DNA of 64,000 bases from Hydractinia symbiolongicarpus (GCF_029227915.1 NC_079885.1:9486001-9550000), one strand, 5' to 3'; numbered from the stretch's first letter, positions 34,150 through 46,875 are shown. A program made the numbers and translations. Notes: generated by a model not told the origin, from the letters alone.

Positions 34150-34410
34150 GTCATCTTTATAATAACAACCGTTGCTTGCGTGTTTAAAATGGCTGCTCAA
34201 AGCTTTATTTCGGAACTACCGCAGAGTTCATTATACTGACAAGCAAACCTGACGAAATAACCACGGGTTAACGGCTAGTTTCTATAACAATAATCTTATT
34301 CTGCGTGTTCACAATGGTTGCACACAGCTTCATTCCGGACCCTACAGAGTATTATAATTACTTCGTGTCAACAGGTGAAAAATGATGGACGAAATACCGG
34401 TGAACGACTT
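34150..34410 (+). repeat. Two Helitron-like units of a diverged subfamily, head-to-tail
   Basis: The first begins ATCTTTATAATAACAACCG, carries AAAATGGCTGC and AACCACGGGTTAACGG, and ends CTAG at about 34273. It is followed by TTTCTATAACAATAATC, the start of the next unit, with ACAATGGTTGC and a degraded 3' end. Confidence 0.5.
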
Positions 34411-35611
34411 GTGCATTGATAATGTTCGTATTCAGTCATTTTCATATTATTTAGCGATAATTTAGTAAACTGCTAATTTTTAAATCAACTTTATCTATAC
34501 TAAACTGGTAATAGATACTTAAGTAATTGCAATGTCTTAAAAAACATGCAAACTTTAATTCGTTATTGTGCCTCTCAAGTAAAATGGCCAACAGCCTAGT
34601 GTCTTGAGCTCTGTTTAAGAACAAATGCCATAGGCTGTAATATTAACAGCACTTGTCCAAGTTTCTTTAAAAAATTTTACTAGACGGCAACGAAGTTTCA
34701 ACAAAGAGAAGTTTCAAGTCAACAACACATTCGATTCCCGCTCTTTGCCTGGCATTATTGCCACTCAACAATGTTTGTACATTTAATCCTTGTCCATTCA
34801 ATAATTATGTAACATCCAAATTCGCCATTTTTTACCACCCAACACCCCATCCCTTGTCCCAAATCTAGTACCACCTACCAACCCCCTCTTTTTATGCGAT
34901 AATTCGACTCTTTAGACCTTCTCTATTCATTTCACATAGTACCAAAAACCTTCATGTCACAGATAATCAGGCAAAATAGTGCTGTAATATGAGAAAAAAA
35001 ATATAACAGGGCCACTTACAAACAATTCAAGATGTAGCTCAAGCACTAAAATAATTATCGCAACAGTTCGTAAGAAATATGAAAAATGATCTCCCTTCTC
35101 CCCCCCCCTTCCCCCCGCCATCCCTCCTTCCACCCCTCACAGAGGTATAATATCCTTGTTACATTTCGTAACAAAAATAATCATAACCCCCTGTGCTTCT
35201 TTATAAAGATTTATATAAGAAGTAAGTAGTTGGTTTTTGAATTCCTTAAATTTCAAGAAACCCGAAAAATTCGTTTTAAAAACATTTTTTAAATACATAT
35301 TGTATGTTATGCATATTTTGTGATCTCGTTCAAAACTGCTCTCGTCCAAGGCAAAAGTCCTACGAGCAAGATAAAATATTGTTTTGACTGATAGTAAACG
35401 GATGGCTGTTGCGATCAATACGTAGCATGGTATGTTAATTATGTTGATTATGCTAATTATGTTAATTATATGTTTTAAGTAGTTGTTAGTATATTAACAA
35501 ATCGTTTTTATTGTTCGGTTGTCAACCGCTAGAATAACAATAATACTATTTGCAATTATAAAAACATATCTTGAAACAATACACGGGGCACAGCAAACCC
35601 TGAGGACATCC
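34411..35611. other. Intergenic, no gene seen
   Basis: Includes a C-rich strand segment at 35095-35140 and an ATTATGTTAATT simple repeat near 35.45 kb. Open frame 35137-35418 (-) has no recognised domain. Confidence 0.4.
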
Positions 35612-35722
35612 TAATCAACCTCATCTCCAGGGACTTTTGCCTTTTCGACGTCGAGGCCCGCGGCGAAAGTAAGCGCTAGTGGCTTTGACATAGGCAACAA
35701 AATTACGGAGACGAGGATGAAA
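35612..35722. repeat. MITE-like element with CCTCGTTCCCAGG-type ends
   Basis: Begins ATCAACCTCATCTCCAGGG and ends GAGACGAGGATG, a diverged copy. Confidence 0.4.
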
Positions 35723-37745
35723 ACTGGTGCCACTTACTGACCTAGAAAAGAGGTTGATAGAAGATTCTAGTTATTAAAATATATGTCGACGTTTAGACTC
35801 TTTTTTTTGCACTGTAAGTACTATAATGTTCTGATTGACGACCTGGCGCCCCATTCTACAATTTACTAAAAATACTGCGCATAATTAATGCATTACGAGT
35901 CAAAATAAAGTCACGTTCTAGAAGGGCGAAGTGAGGGAAGGGATGAACAACGCGATAAAAGTATATTTACAGCACTCATAAAGCATGTGTTCTCATAAAC
36001 ATATGTCATAAAAAATATATCTAGTTTTTAAGTAAAAATCAATTCGCTCCTAATTTTTGAGCGTTTTTATTAACAAAATGATAACACAACAAAATGATAC
36101 CATAATATGGTATCTTTTTGTTGTTGCCAAATAGATATATAATATATCTATTTGTCCATGCAGTTGAATCTTATTCACCGGTTAAGCAACCAGTTTATGA
36201 GCAACAACACGTTGATTTTTTCATATGCCACACAAACATTTTGGGTTAAAGCTCAATGTTAGGCTTCTGTATCTTGCAGGCTAAACTATCGCTTACTAGT
36301 TGCTTGTTAATTATCTAAATCTTCCAAAGTTATCTGCTTGCTTTCTCAGTTAGGTTTGTGGACCAATTAGAATCTAACTTCTCTTTTATGTCAGGTTGTA
36401 TGACTACAATCCAGGCTAGCTGCTAGCCTAGTTAAATAAGCTTTCTCCGAGGATATAAAATTCAATTTCTCCTAAACGAAAGCTTTAGACGCAAACAAAT
36501 GTCAGAGCAAAACCCTGAAATTTAAATCCACCTCATAGCAAACCCCGAATTAACTACAATCAACCAATTAGCACAAAATCGTGTGATCACATCTTACCCT
36601 CTTAAATGATACAAGAAGTAATAATAATTGTTCAGGTGAGTAAGACCATTCTTCATCAACGCAAAGGATTACCCGATGAACCACGTGAACAAAGAACAAT
36701 AGAATTAGTCAATCAAAAAGTCGTTTAAGACCCCGCGTAATTTTTTCCCACCTTAACTATTTCGATTTTCTGGTGGTAAGAAAACTTATGCAGGGTCTCT
36801 TCACTAGTTAGATGTTGCTTACAAGTTACTTCGTTCTTTAAAAAATTTGAGTCACGTCGTGCTTATAAGATGTTACATGTACTTTTTATATAAGAAACCA
36901 GTGAAAGATCCTAGTACTCAATTTTTCTTAATTTTTTTATGTTTTCAGTACCGAAAGTATCTTATTAAGGTTTCTAATTTTTACAGTGATTCGATTTAAG
37001 ATTAATTCAAATTGAGATTTGATCGTTAAATGTCAAAAATATTTCGAAATGAAATATCCGAAAAAACTAAAATATCGCGTTAAAAGAACAGGAAATTTTT
37101 TTTAAAAAAAGTTTGTAAAAACATTATTAGTATAAATTTCTTAATGTTTTAAAGCTAACAAAGTTCAGTGCAGAATGTTTCTAAATTATTTTGATGCTTC
37201 AACATTTAGTTTCTTATAAATAACGTGTGATTATAGAAAGCGAAGCGTTTATTAAGATGGTAAAATCATTTAGTCTTCCTTATCGTTTTCATAAGCATTG
37301 ACTTGAATAAATAATAAACAGGAAAATAAATAAATTCAACTTTTTGATTGATCGTTGAATTTTTTATTTGTGCGCTATCACTTAAGCAGTAGGATATCAC
37401 TTAGAATGTCAAAATAAATCTGCGCTGATTAAGTATGTTGTCACCAAACTAATCTCCTCAGTGAAATCTGTTATTTGTGTAAAGGAGGCAATTATTAAAC
37501 TGCTTTGAATTTAATTGTAGATAAAAGATAATTGTATTCTTAAAAACACGAGTGGAATTTTAATAAAAAAGATCCATGAACAAGCAATTTTTCATAAAAA
37601 AAAGCAGTTTTTAAGAATGCCAGTACTGGCCTCTTTAATAATTGGGAACCGTTTGGAAGTAGAAAAATGAAGTATTATGTAAGAGATATCCCATGAAGCA
37701 GCGTTTTACTCAAGGTAATATTGTATACCAAATTCGATATACATA
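35723..37745. other. Intergenic, AT-rich with short palindromes
   Basis: No gene. Palindromes occur at about 36090-36125 (GATACCATAATATGGTATC core) and 36127-36151 (AAATAGATATAT arms). Confidence 0.45.
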
Positions 37746-37859
37746 CCAACCCCGTCCCCAGGATTCTTTGTCTTATGTCGAAGCCACCAGCAGTTAACAA
37801 CTTTCTGCGTTGCCGGCCTCAATTTCAAAAAACAACGAAGCCCTGGGAACGAGGTTGGA
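37746..37859. repeat. MITE-like element with CCTCGTTCCCAGG-type ends
   Basis: Starts CCAACCCCGTCCCCAGG and ends CCCTGGGAACGAGGTTGG, the clearest inverted pair of this family in the window. Confidence 0.65.
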
Positions 37860-38465
37860 TACATATCTATTTTTCCCTTTATTAAAAATTAACGTCTGAA
37901 AGAAGGGAATTAAGAAACATTTTTGGAACTGAAATTGTGGTAAAATATTAGTAGCTTTTCCAACTATACCCTTAATAAAAGAAGAATCTGTTAAATTGGT
38001 TTCTTTTTGCAAGAACCTCCAACTGTTTTCAGTTGTGTTGCCATGAATTTTTTTTTGACAAAAGCTCGTATTGCTTACAAATCAAATATAAACACAAATT
38101 ATATGCAATTATAAAATGGATAAAAGCTGTCCGAAATTCAGTTGTCCTTTGCTCTTAGATGTATCAAAAATCATGCTGGTATTCGAATAACAAATGTATA
38201 CATTTTTAGGTTTTGTTTTGATAAAGGAAAGATAGTAAAACTTATTTTTTTACATTTACTAGAGCTGTATTTGTTATTTCACATGCATATTTATTTACTA
38301 AAAAAGGAGCTATAAGAAACTTTGTACCCAGACCACCTAGCAGGTGAACATGTTTTGGAACTATAATCCTGGCATAATAAGAAAAAAAAGAATTTTTGTA
38401 GTACTTGGTAGTAGAAGTTACAACATAAATATCCATCCAGATTTTCAATTAACAGTTTTTTTCAA

Positions 38466-38630
38466 CCTAGGATTAATTATACAATCACAAAGTTCTCTAT
38501 AACTAGTAGGGGACCTAAATTGTGGAATACATTTCTTGATAACGACATGAAAACTATTACATCACTTAACGAATTCAAATATAAACTAAAACATAAACTA
38601 TTGACTACTGAAAATCTATATTTATTTTAG
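38466..38630 (+). pseudogene. LINE ORF2 C-terminal tail, 5'-truncated
   Basis: The frame reads PRINYTITKFSITSRGPKLW, then NTFLDNDMKTITSLNEFKYK and LKHKLL, ending at TAG 38628-38630. The FS.RGPKLWN..L....K...S...FK.KLK pattern is the usual end of CR1/Jockey-like LINE reverse transcriptase ORFs. Nothing of the RT or endonuclease core is upstream, so this is a typical dead-on-arrival insertion. A 3' UTR of unknown length follows. Confidence 0.75.
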
Positions 38631-39567
38631 AACACACGACAGTTACAACGTACGACACATATAACACAACTCCTTATCATCTTCAATGCTAACCTTTTAT
38701 ATAGGTTGGAGGCTTGGTGATAAGGCTATTATATCGTTCTTCTCGCTCCTGCCCATTTTCACCTCTTTAGCTAACCTTTTTAGCATATGTAATCATATCT
38801 CTAGATTATACGATATAATAGCTTAAGATTTGTATCTTTTTTACGGATAACTGTAAATTCTTCAACGGCAAGAAAAGAAGGAGAAAAAAATTTTTATTTT
38901 TTTAAATTTATAGACATATCATTTTTTTCAACATAAAATTTATTTATTTATTTTTGAAACACATTTAAAACATTTTTAGAACTAAAATTGTTGCAGAGGA
39001 TATACAACTTAGTTTTTTTTATAAAAACGTGTATTCAACTTTTATCTGTAAGATAGCGCTGGTGGTCATATAATAGGCGTCCAGGCTACATGAAGAACAT
39101 TTAAACTTTTTTTCTATATTCTATATATTCTATATATATACGGAGGACTGGGTAAGAGTATAGAGAACTAGAAACGAGTCAGTTGGACGAAGTTTCAAGC
39201 AAACATCACATTCAAATCTTTAAATGGGCATTTTTTAAATTCACTGTTAACTTTTTTAATGTAGCGAAAAAAAGTTTCTTCGCGCTAATTGCAAAATAAA
39301 AAACAACATCCCCTATTTAGGAAATCTTACGCATTTTAAATTCCATATTTGTTGCCAATTTTAAAGATCCTCAAGGGTCGGGAATAGGTAAGGAACACAT
39401 TAAGAGCAATGGCTGAAATTACACTAATTTTCAATTTTTCCTGAAACAGCATAAAAACTTTAAAAGATATCTTGGAGGGAAGTTCGTCAAACTCACTTTT
39501 TTTATCTCTGGACTCTTTTATTCTGATATTTATAGTCAACATTTATTCCTCAGATATCAATAAGTAG
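38631..39567. other. LINE 3' flank and AT-rich DNA
   Basis: No gene. TATATTCTATATATTC simple repeat near 39.12 kb. Confidence 0.4.
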
Positions 39568-39621
39568 GGTCGAGGTTCCTTGTCAGGAAGAGTAAAAAAG
39601 TCCTGGGGACAAGGTTAACGA
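39568..39621. repeat. Short MITE-like element, CCTCGTTCC family
   Basis: GGGTCGAGGTTCCTTGTCAGG and AAAGTCCTGGGGACAAGGTTAACG form diverged ends. Confidence 0.35.
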
Positions 39622-40436
39622 GATTTCCTCCTGGTCCTTTAAAGCAAGAAATTTCTAAGGAATCAGTAGTTAAGATTTTGCGAAACATATAAACTTTGTC
39701 ACAATTTTTTCTCTTCCTTGTTTGTTTTGATATGTAAATGTTATGTTGTTTATTAGACAATTCTCAGTATCCTGTTTAAAGGGAAGAAAAGTGAATAATT
39801 ACTTCCCTACCTTGTTTTATTTTAGCATCACAGGAAGGTAGGGTTGCATAAACTTTGACATGCTAATAACTAGATTAGATTTTTTTTAAGTTTTATTATT
39901 TCCTCCTCTTCGTCTCCAACATAACTTTACAAGATACCGTTTCTAAACTTTTTTTTTTAAAAAAAAATTGTGTTTTTTTATCAATGCTATGTTGTTATGT
40001 CATTTACAATATTTTTTCCCTCGAGTTAAATCCTTAATAACCTATAATCATACGTGATTTTCTGTTTTCACCTGAAAGCATAAATATATATAAAAAAGTA
40101 TAAAAAATTATTTTTCCTCTTTACGGAAAAGTGTCATGCTATTTTGCTTGCTGTCCCAATTTAGTAACCATAGCAACATTGCTTATTGTGTGTAGTAAGC
40201 AAGTTAGAAATGAATCATAGATACGGATAAATATCTTTGTTGTGAACGTCGAATTACATTGCTTAAGAAATTTTTAAATGCGTGCAGTGAACTGTTGATA
40301 ATTTCTATTGTTTAGCTAAATCCTCTTTGGTTTTGCAAATTTATGTATACACGTATTTAATAGGCATTCGAGATTTGTCTTTGAGTCATAACTGACGAAA
40401 AAATATTCACAGAGTTTCTTTCTCTTTACTGACAAG
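39622..40436. other. Upstream flank of the short dehydrogenase gene
   Basis: AT-rich, with poly-T/poly-A near 39.95 kb. No exon seen. Promoter elements are not defined. Confidence 0.4.
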
Positions 40437-41420
40437 ATGATCGCCGTAGTAGGTTTAGGCTTCGTTGGATCGGCACTGTGGAAAAGTTTTGAACATAAAA
40501 AGGTGACGCCATTATTTGTCTTTGACAAATTTAAAAATGGTGGGATTGGAAGTTTGGAGGAATGTTTACAAAGTCGAATTTTATTTATTTGTTTACCTAC
40601 TCCGTACAACGAAGACACGAAAGAGTACGGAAAAGAAGCTATCAATGAAACCATGGAGAGGCTAGCAGCTTGTGATTATGCTGGTGTTGTCGTGATTAAA
40701 AGTACTGTCGAGCCTGGAACAACGGAAGATTTTTCAAGACGATACCCAAAACTCTCGATACTACACAACCCCGAGTTTCTTTCTGCGGCGACGGCTTTTC
40801 ACGATTTTCACAATCAAAAGCACATTGTATTAGGAGCTGGAAGTAATTGCTCAGAAGATCAAGTTCAGGGAGTTTATGATTTTTATCATACTTTTTATCC
40901 GGAAGCTGAAATCTCGTTGTGTGGTTCTAACGAGTCTGAGTCGATGAAATCCTTTGTAAATTGTTTTTATGCCCTTAAAATTCAATTTTTTAACGAACTC
41001 TTTCTTTTATGCCAAAGTAACGGAACCGATTTTAATACAGTTCGAGATCTTATGTTGAAAAACAAGTGGATTAATCCAATGCATACTTCGGTTCCCGGTC
41101 GCGATGGGAAATTGAGCTACGGAGGAGGGTGCTTTCCAAAAGACACAAACGCCTTACTACAACACATGAAGAGAGCTGGAACTCCACATGCTGTGCTTGA
41201 AGGCTGTATCAGCGAACGAAATGTGATGCGTGGTGAAGTTGTAAAAGACCATATTCAAAACAAGTTGACGAACGGACACACCGAACATGCGATAAAATTG
41301 ACCAACGGTTTTCCCAATACCGATATTAACCAAAACGGACTAAAATTAATTAAGCATATATGTGGACACGTGGAAAATGGTCACACGCCAAAACAACATC
41401 CACAGTGCGCCTGCGAATGA
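40437..41420 (+). CDS. Short-form UDP-glucose/GDP-mannose dehydrogenase family protein, single exon
   Basis: Intronless frame of 327 codons. The family oxidises the C6 hydroxyl of a nucleotide sugar to a carboxylate with two NAD+ (for example UDP-glucose to UDP-glucuronate), in the cytosol. Seen: the dinucleotide motif VVGLGFVGSA (residues 4-13), CLPTP (52-56), STVEPGTT (89-96), HNPEFL (110-115), ESMKSFVNCFYALK with the conserved Lys171 and Asn175, and SYGGGCFPKD with the catalytic Cys232. The usual C-terminal nucleotide-sugar binding domain (animal UGDH is about 490 aa) is missing. After residue 275 comes a polar tail with repeated KLTNG and many His. This length class is common in phage, giant-virus and bacterial enzymes, so horizontal origin is plausible (inference). 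AATAAA at 41545-41550 fits expression. Confidence 0.85.
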   Translation: MIAVVGLGFVGSALWKSFEHKKVTPLFVFDKFKNGGIGSLEECLQSRILFICLPTPYNEDTKEYGKEAINETMERLAACDYAGVVVIKSTVEPGTTEDFSRRYPKLSILHNPEFLSAATAFHDFHNQKHIVLGAGSNCSEDQVQGVYDFYHTFYPEAEISLCGSNESESMKSFVNCFYALKIQFFNELFLLCQSNGTDFNTVRDLMLKNKWINPMHTSVPGRDGKLSYGGGCFPKDTNALLQHMKRAGTPHAVLEGCISERNVMRGEVVKDHIQNKLTNGHTEHAIKLTNGFPNTDINQNGLKLIKHICGHVENGHTPKQHPQCACE

Positions 41421-41550
41421 TCAAATTTTCAACTGAAACTGTAAATTTTATCTATATTTTTATTTTTTGTATATGATTTTTTTTCTCAGTAAATTTTTTG
41501 GTAATGTTTGGTTGACAAAGTGACTCAGCGAGTCAATATTTTGTAATAAA

Positions 41551-42684
41551 TTATCCCATATTTGGTTATTTTAGGAATATATATCTAATTTATGTTTAAA
41601 TTATTTGGTAGGATTTAATGCCATTTCGAGAATCTTACTTTGATTAAGATTGTTCGGTTAAAAGTGCATCTTGCATCTCGCGGTAGCATTGTTACTGGTT
41701 AACATAACTACCAATGTCAGTTGTCTCATTTAGATTGGAAGTAGTTTCAAGAAGTTTTCACTGCCTTAATAAAATAACAATTTTTTTCTTATCAAAATTC
41801 TGAAAAGTCTGTATATGTAATAACATTGCACAAACTTCACGTATATGTGTTGGTATGTATGAATATTTTGTTTATTTCAACAGAAGTGGCCTCAATACAC
41901 CTCGGGTTTTCACTCTGTATCAATACATAACAAGAAGCCCTGCGGCGTAAAGATTTCCGCCATTAGCAATAATCTGAAAAAGTACGGAACTTTAAAGAGG
42001 ACTGAGAAGTATGGGGGAACAAAATCATTGAATATTCTAAAATTTTAAATTTAAATTTTTGATTATTATTGTAACTGTAAATCATAGCTGACTTAACTTA
42101 CATAAACTTCATTTCTTTATAAAAACAATTTAAAAAAAAATAATAAACCTGAAAATTGATGAACAATAAAAACAAAATAAGACCAATGGCAAGGCTGAAA
42201 ATTTATCTATTTTCTCTTTTTTTCTGAAAAACAACTTGGAAAATATCTTTAAAGGTGGCAGGATTTTTTTTTTTACATAATCAGTTACGAAAGGTTATTT
42301 TCATAAGGCTACATATTCTTTTTTCTTTTGCAACACACTTGTCACGATTTTATAGCTATAATACATTATCTTTCACCAAAAATATTCAGTCTCAACAATT
42401 CCTCTTTAAATTAAAAATCGTGAATAATTAATTAGTTCTGCTGAATATAGCTTTAGTCCACGTGCTTGCAAAATTGTACAGAAGGAAATGACGTAATTAT
42501 TAAAGGGAAACGTTAATAACATCAAAGATGGCGCATTATAAGACGATCTTCATTATGCTACACTGCACAAGCGTTATCTTTCAATAGCATATAAAATTTA
42601 AAATAAAGTATTGTTCATTGGATAATAAAACAAGTTGTTGCACTGTTAGGATTCTTATTGGCTTAAAAGTCATTTTAGCCTCGC
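41551..42684. other. Intergenic, no gene seen
   Basis: AT-rich, with no domain-bearing frame or clear repeat. Confidence 0.45.
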
Positions 42685-42777
42685 TAAACGTCCAGCCTAG
42701 CCGCGCTGTCTCTATCTATCTCTCTATCTCCTCAGCCGATTTTAAAGATTCCGCCTTCGCTGGCGGATATCAAAAGA
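42685..42777 (+). repeat. Left copy of a direct repeat pair (see 47.24 kb)
   Basis: CGTCCAGCCTAG, then GCTGTCTCTATCTATCTCTC and GATTTTAAAGATTCCGCC, then GCTGGCGG. It is shared in the same orientation with 47240-47332. Confidence 0.7.
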
Positions 42778-44369
42778 TATAGGAAGTCGACTGGCTTTAA
42801 CAATTCCCGCCACACTCATAAGCTCTTGTGAGGTTTCCGTTTTTCCTAGGTCCGTCTGTTGGAGATACAGAAGTGGGTACGCAGGTTCCTCGTGCTTGCT
42901 TTTGTTGCTTTTAATACGGTCGTTCAAACCGCGATTTTAAGGAAAAAAAGTGTGCGCATGTTCCAAAAATTTTTTTTAAAAAAAGCACCTGCGGCATAAC
43001 ATTATGACGTCATCGATATTGACCTCACTCCCTATTATCTTGTTTTAGTGTCCCAATAAAAGAAAATTTAACATTTTTTTATTTTAAAACTAAAGAAGGA
43101 TGACCATAGACTACTATCTCGCCTTTGGTTTCTACCCGGGGCAGCCTAAACAGACGGCAAGGTGCACAAAACCCCGGATGGCTAGCTCACAATTTACCAG
43201 TACAGGAACATTCTGACGCAAAGTTTTGCCTAAAGCGTTCTATCGTATAAGTTAGTAGCTGCCACTTTTTTTACTACTAAAATTTTGAGCTTTTCTACAC
43301 CATACATTTCACTTTCGTTTTCACAAAAAAAAATGGTTGACAACTATTAGAAATGTAAAATGGACGCTAATAAACAAAGAACAACGATATTATACTTCAA
43401 AATTAAATTTTAAAAGGAAAATAATAATTCATCTGATCTGTAACCTTAGCTACCTCTAACGTTGGTCTTGATTAGTTTTCTAGAAGCCTGCTAAAACTAA
43501 ACGTAAATCTGAGAAAGCTAGCTTCACTCAGACTCAGTGGACCCCAATGGAAATAATCCACTCACAATTGGTTTTTGTGATTTTCTGGGCTAGAAACACT
43601 TTAAATATTTATCATTATTGTTGTTGTTGTTGTTAGACTAGCAACTGATTGCAAATGAAAAAAAATTGTACAGTTATATATATGTTAAACGAAAAAGATA
43701 ACAATTTACACATTTTTAGACATTTCAGACTAGACCAATCCCTAATCGTGAGATTTTTTTACCATGAAAGTCAATCTGAATTATATAAAAATACTTTACA
43801 AATTAGGCTATTACAAGTATTTTTTTATTTCAATTCATAATCTGTATTTAATGAATATATTCTTATTTCAAACGCATCCAACGAAAAGTGGTAATCGAGC
43901 AAATCAGCAAGCTCTTCTGTTTCATCATTGTTCCACCTTTTTTTTAACCGCTTCTGTCAACAAATCTTCACATGCAAATCACGTTTGAATGACGCTTGAA
44001 ATTGTGAATTGTTGGGTCAAAATTAGTTCAATGAAATCGTGCCAACATGTTTTATATCATAGAACAATTTGGGACTGGTTCCCTAAAATGTGAAAAAACA
44101 GAAAGTACAATAAAAGCTACCAGAATCACCCAGAACCACGAAGACGCATGTGTGTCCAATGTGTGGCAATCGATTTCAATCTTTTATAATTCAATAATTT
44201 AACGGACCAGCCATCAACGTTCAATGGACCCAGGGCACAAACCTCGTACAGCCGACTTCCCGAAAAACGAAAAGTTTCTTTTTCAAGTCTCAATTATAAA
44301 ATGTAATTTTTTGAAAAAGTTTCATAATTCCCAACTTCTTACTAAATATAAGGTCTTCTACCTAACAGG
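42778..44369. other. No supported gene
   Basis: Several open frames (43649-43840, 43764-43988) without recognised motifs. A TTG trinucleotide run lies at about 43618-43636. Confidence 0.4.
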
Positions 44370-44790
44370 AGTCTTTTCCTTTAAAGTCTATGGAATACAC
44401 GTTCGATATCGGTTTAAGAGACAAAAAATTTAAAGAACGCCTACTCTGCGAAAACGACATCACATTTGAAAAAGTACTATCCAACTGCAGAGCTAGTGCG
44501 GTATCAAAGTTGCAAACTAAGTCTATTCTCACAACAAGCCTGACTCAACTCAATCGTCATCAACTGCTAATTCTGATATCAATCAGATGATCCATCGTCA
44601 AAAAAGCAAAGAAGTCATGAAATGCAAATTCTGTGCCCAGCGAACGGCAAAATATGCAATACAATGATTACGTATAAAATAGACACTGGTGCTTGTATAA
44701 ACGTTCTATCGATCTCTGTCTTTCAACGTCTCAGCAAAAAAGCAATGAGTGTAACATCCTACTCATATATTTTATATACCACACAAAAAC
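44370..44790 (+). pseudogene. Ty3/gypsy-type gag and protease relic
   Basis: Frame at 44390: IGLRDKKFKERLLCENDITF then EKVLSNCRA matches the gag end of K02A2.6-like gypsy elements. Around 44.61-44.66 kb the two halves of a zinc knuckle (MKCKFC and LCPANGKIC) lie in different frames. From 44679, IDTGACINVLSISVFQRL is the retropepsin active-site motif (DTGA). No reverse transcriptase or LTR is recognised nearby. A short, frameshifted fossil. Confidence 0.7.
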
Positions 44791-45230
44791 CTGCTTGAAA
44801 AGTTTCACTCTGAAATTATTCTTGAATTAATGTTGCATAGTCCATTTTTATCTTTAATATATTATAAAAAAATATTTACACCTGTGAAAAACATGTCAAT
44901 TTCCTATGCAAGTTTTTGAAATTTGATATTTTAAGAACTGCCCTAGATTTTTAAATGCTTTTCGTTAAAGTTATGTGCAGGACTTTTGGGGTATGAGAGG
45001 CTTTATGTCGTACAGTTTTCCACTATGATGAAAGGCTCGTTGATAGACAAAGTAAAGTTGACATAAATTCTGTGTGCAAACAGTGGTGTTACCTGCACTT
45101 TTTACGGTATATGCAGCTTATTAGCACTCACATCACATTATTCTCTGGTTTCTGAAAGCTATGGCATGTCCACTTCTTAAGCTTGCTAAATTTAGTAATG
45201 TTTCAGAATTTGGGTATCAAAATATAATCT

Positions 45231-46875
45231 TACCGAAGCAGTCGACGATAATTTCTGCACACCAACAACAGAAGTACGATGGGTGTCTGACAGAGACAAT
45301 ACAATTTTTCACTTGCATTTGCTTGAGGAGGAGGAGGTGGAGCTTTAACAACTTTACGCTCTAGTCTTCTTGTCAATAACTCTGGTATAATGTGTCGGAG
45401 ATAAAACTGTTCAACTTTGTCCGTATTCAAATTGATGAAGTTCACATCAAACAAAACCTCAACAGCATGTAACCAATGTGGAGTCCACACAATAAAAAAA
45501 CAGCTTTTGCAATTGAAAACAAACATTTGAAACTGTACTTGATAGTAATACCTGTGCTCTTTTTTCAACTTTCCTTCAGAATTCATAACAAATTTGTTGT
45601 CAGATACAGCAGCAGCGAAGGAAACAATGTTGCGATAACTGTACGGGCACTTGATTTCAATTAACTTTTCTTCCTTATGACAATCACATGTGAATATTCC
45701 ATCAGGTGTAGCCCCAATATACGTCCGTTCTGGTACAAGTTTCAACCCACAATCAACAATCTTTGCATTTAAATGGTTACTACGTTTTAAAAAATCAGCG
45801 ACAGCATGTTTCTCATGGTCAAGGCCCCAACGTAAAGAGGATACAGTGGTGGATACAACAGATGAAATTTTACAAATCCTTTTGATTAGGGACTCTGATG
45901 GAGTTTCCAAGTTAGTGTGGAGAACATCATATACTTTTGATGCAGTAATTCTGCCAACACGTATCTCATGCCAAATAAAACTTTTTGATTGTTTCGTACT
46001 TGAGTTGTAAATGTAATCAACAACCTCTGCTGACAAAGTCATGTTATTATAAATATCTCTTGACATTTGTTGTAACTCGTCACCATCTTTATCAATGTTG
46101 TTACTGCTAAATAGCGTTCTCAATGACTTTGGTAACTTGGCTCTTCTAGGTGGTTCATATATTGGCACGAATGGTTTATAAAAATCAGAGAATGTATGCA
46201 AAACAATGGATTTTTTGTCCAATTTAGACAGTTTTGATAAAAACCTTGCCTTTTCTTCATCAGTTGGTGGAACATTACTACCAGGAAATTTATTACTGCT
46301 ACGATGTCAGAAATCTTCTTCGGTGCAACTTTTTTGACAAAATCGACATTCCACTTACATGCTTCTTCAGTACATGCTTTCTTAGTGAATCCAGCACGAA
46401 CAGCAGCCTCGATTTTAAATAACAAAGCCCCTATGTGACTACATGACTCACCAAGCCCAGCCATACATGTGCAGTGGGCAGAAAGAACATTAACATTTTT
46501 TATGTCCACAATGATCCAGGGTATGTGAGGATCCTCATTTACTCTTTGAGAAGGCATAACTTCTGCCTTCAGTAAAATATATGGCCATGTTTTGTCTTTC
46601 TTAAAGAAAAACACAGTTCTAACCCATCCACTAACAAATTGATTGTGGGCTTCCAAACTTTTTCGACTCTTCATAGCTTCTCTTGTAAAAACGCCAGGGG
46701 TGTTTACCAAGTAATCATAAACCTCAGGGTACTCCAAGTTTGGCCACTTCGAAGGATCGTTGATCCAAGCATCTGCTGACAATTGGTATGGACAAGTATC
46801 CAAATTAACAATTTTTAGCTTATTAAAATATCTTGTTTTCGCTTCGACACTTATTTCTTCAATGTTGTAACTCAT
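45231..46875 (-). pseudogene. SWIM zinc-finger / YqaJ-nuclease protein, one frameshift
   Basis: Two frames on minus overlap at 46120-46222. The first (from ATG 46875) carries a SWIM finger: Cys135, Cys137, Cys145, His147 in AHCTCMAG..ESCSHIG. The second carries a YqaJ/lambda-exonuclease-like fold: WHEIRVGRITASKV, a WG..HE..AV segment, GATPDGIF, IEIKCPYS (D-x..E-x-K metal site) and YYYQVQFQM. The frame changes once at about 46295-46312, so the copy is either decayed or affected by a base error. The second frame ends near LYCLCQ, the usual start of a PHD finger, beside a possible donor CG|GTAAGA at about 45234. Such genes are multicopy, probably transposon-derived, in cnidarians (family knowledge). 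YqaJ domains act as DNA exonucleases in phage recombination. Confidence 0.75.

Noticed and set aside
35137-35418. 93-codon minus-strand open frame
   Set aside because: No recognised domain; adjacent simple repeats; could not be linked to any exon.
36608-36730. 41-codon open frame starting MIQEVIIIVQ with a GTGAGT donor inside
   Set aside because: Too short, no recognised domain, no partner exons found.
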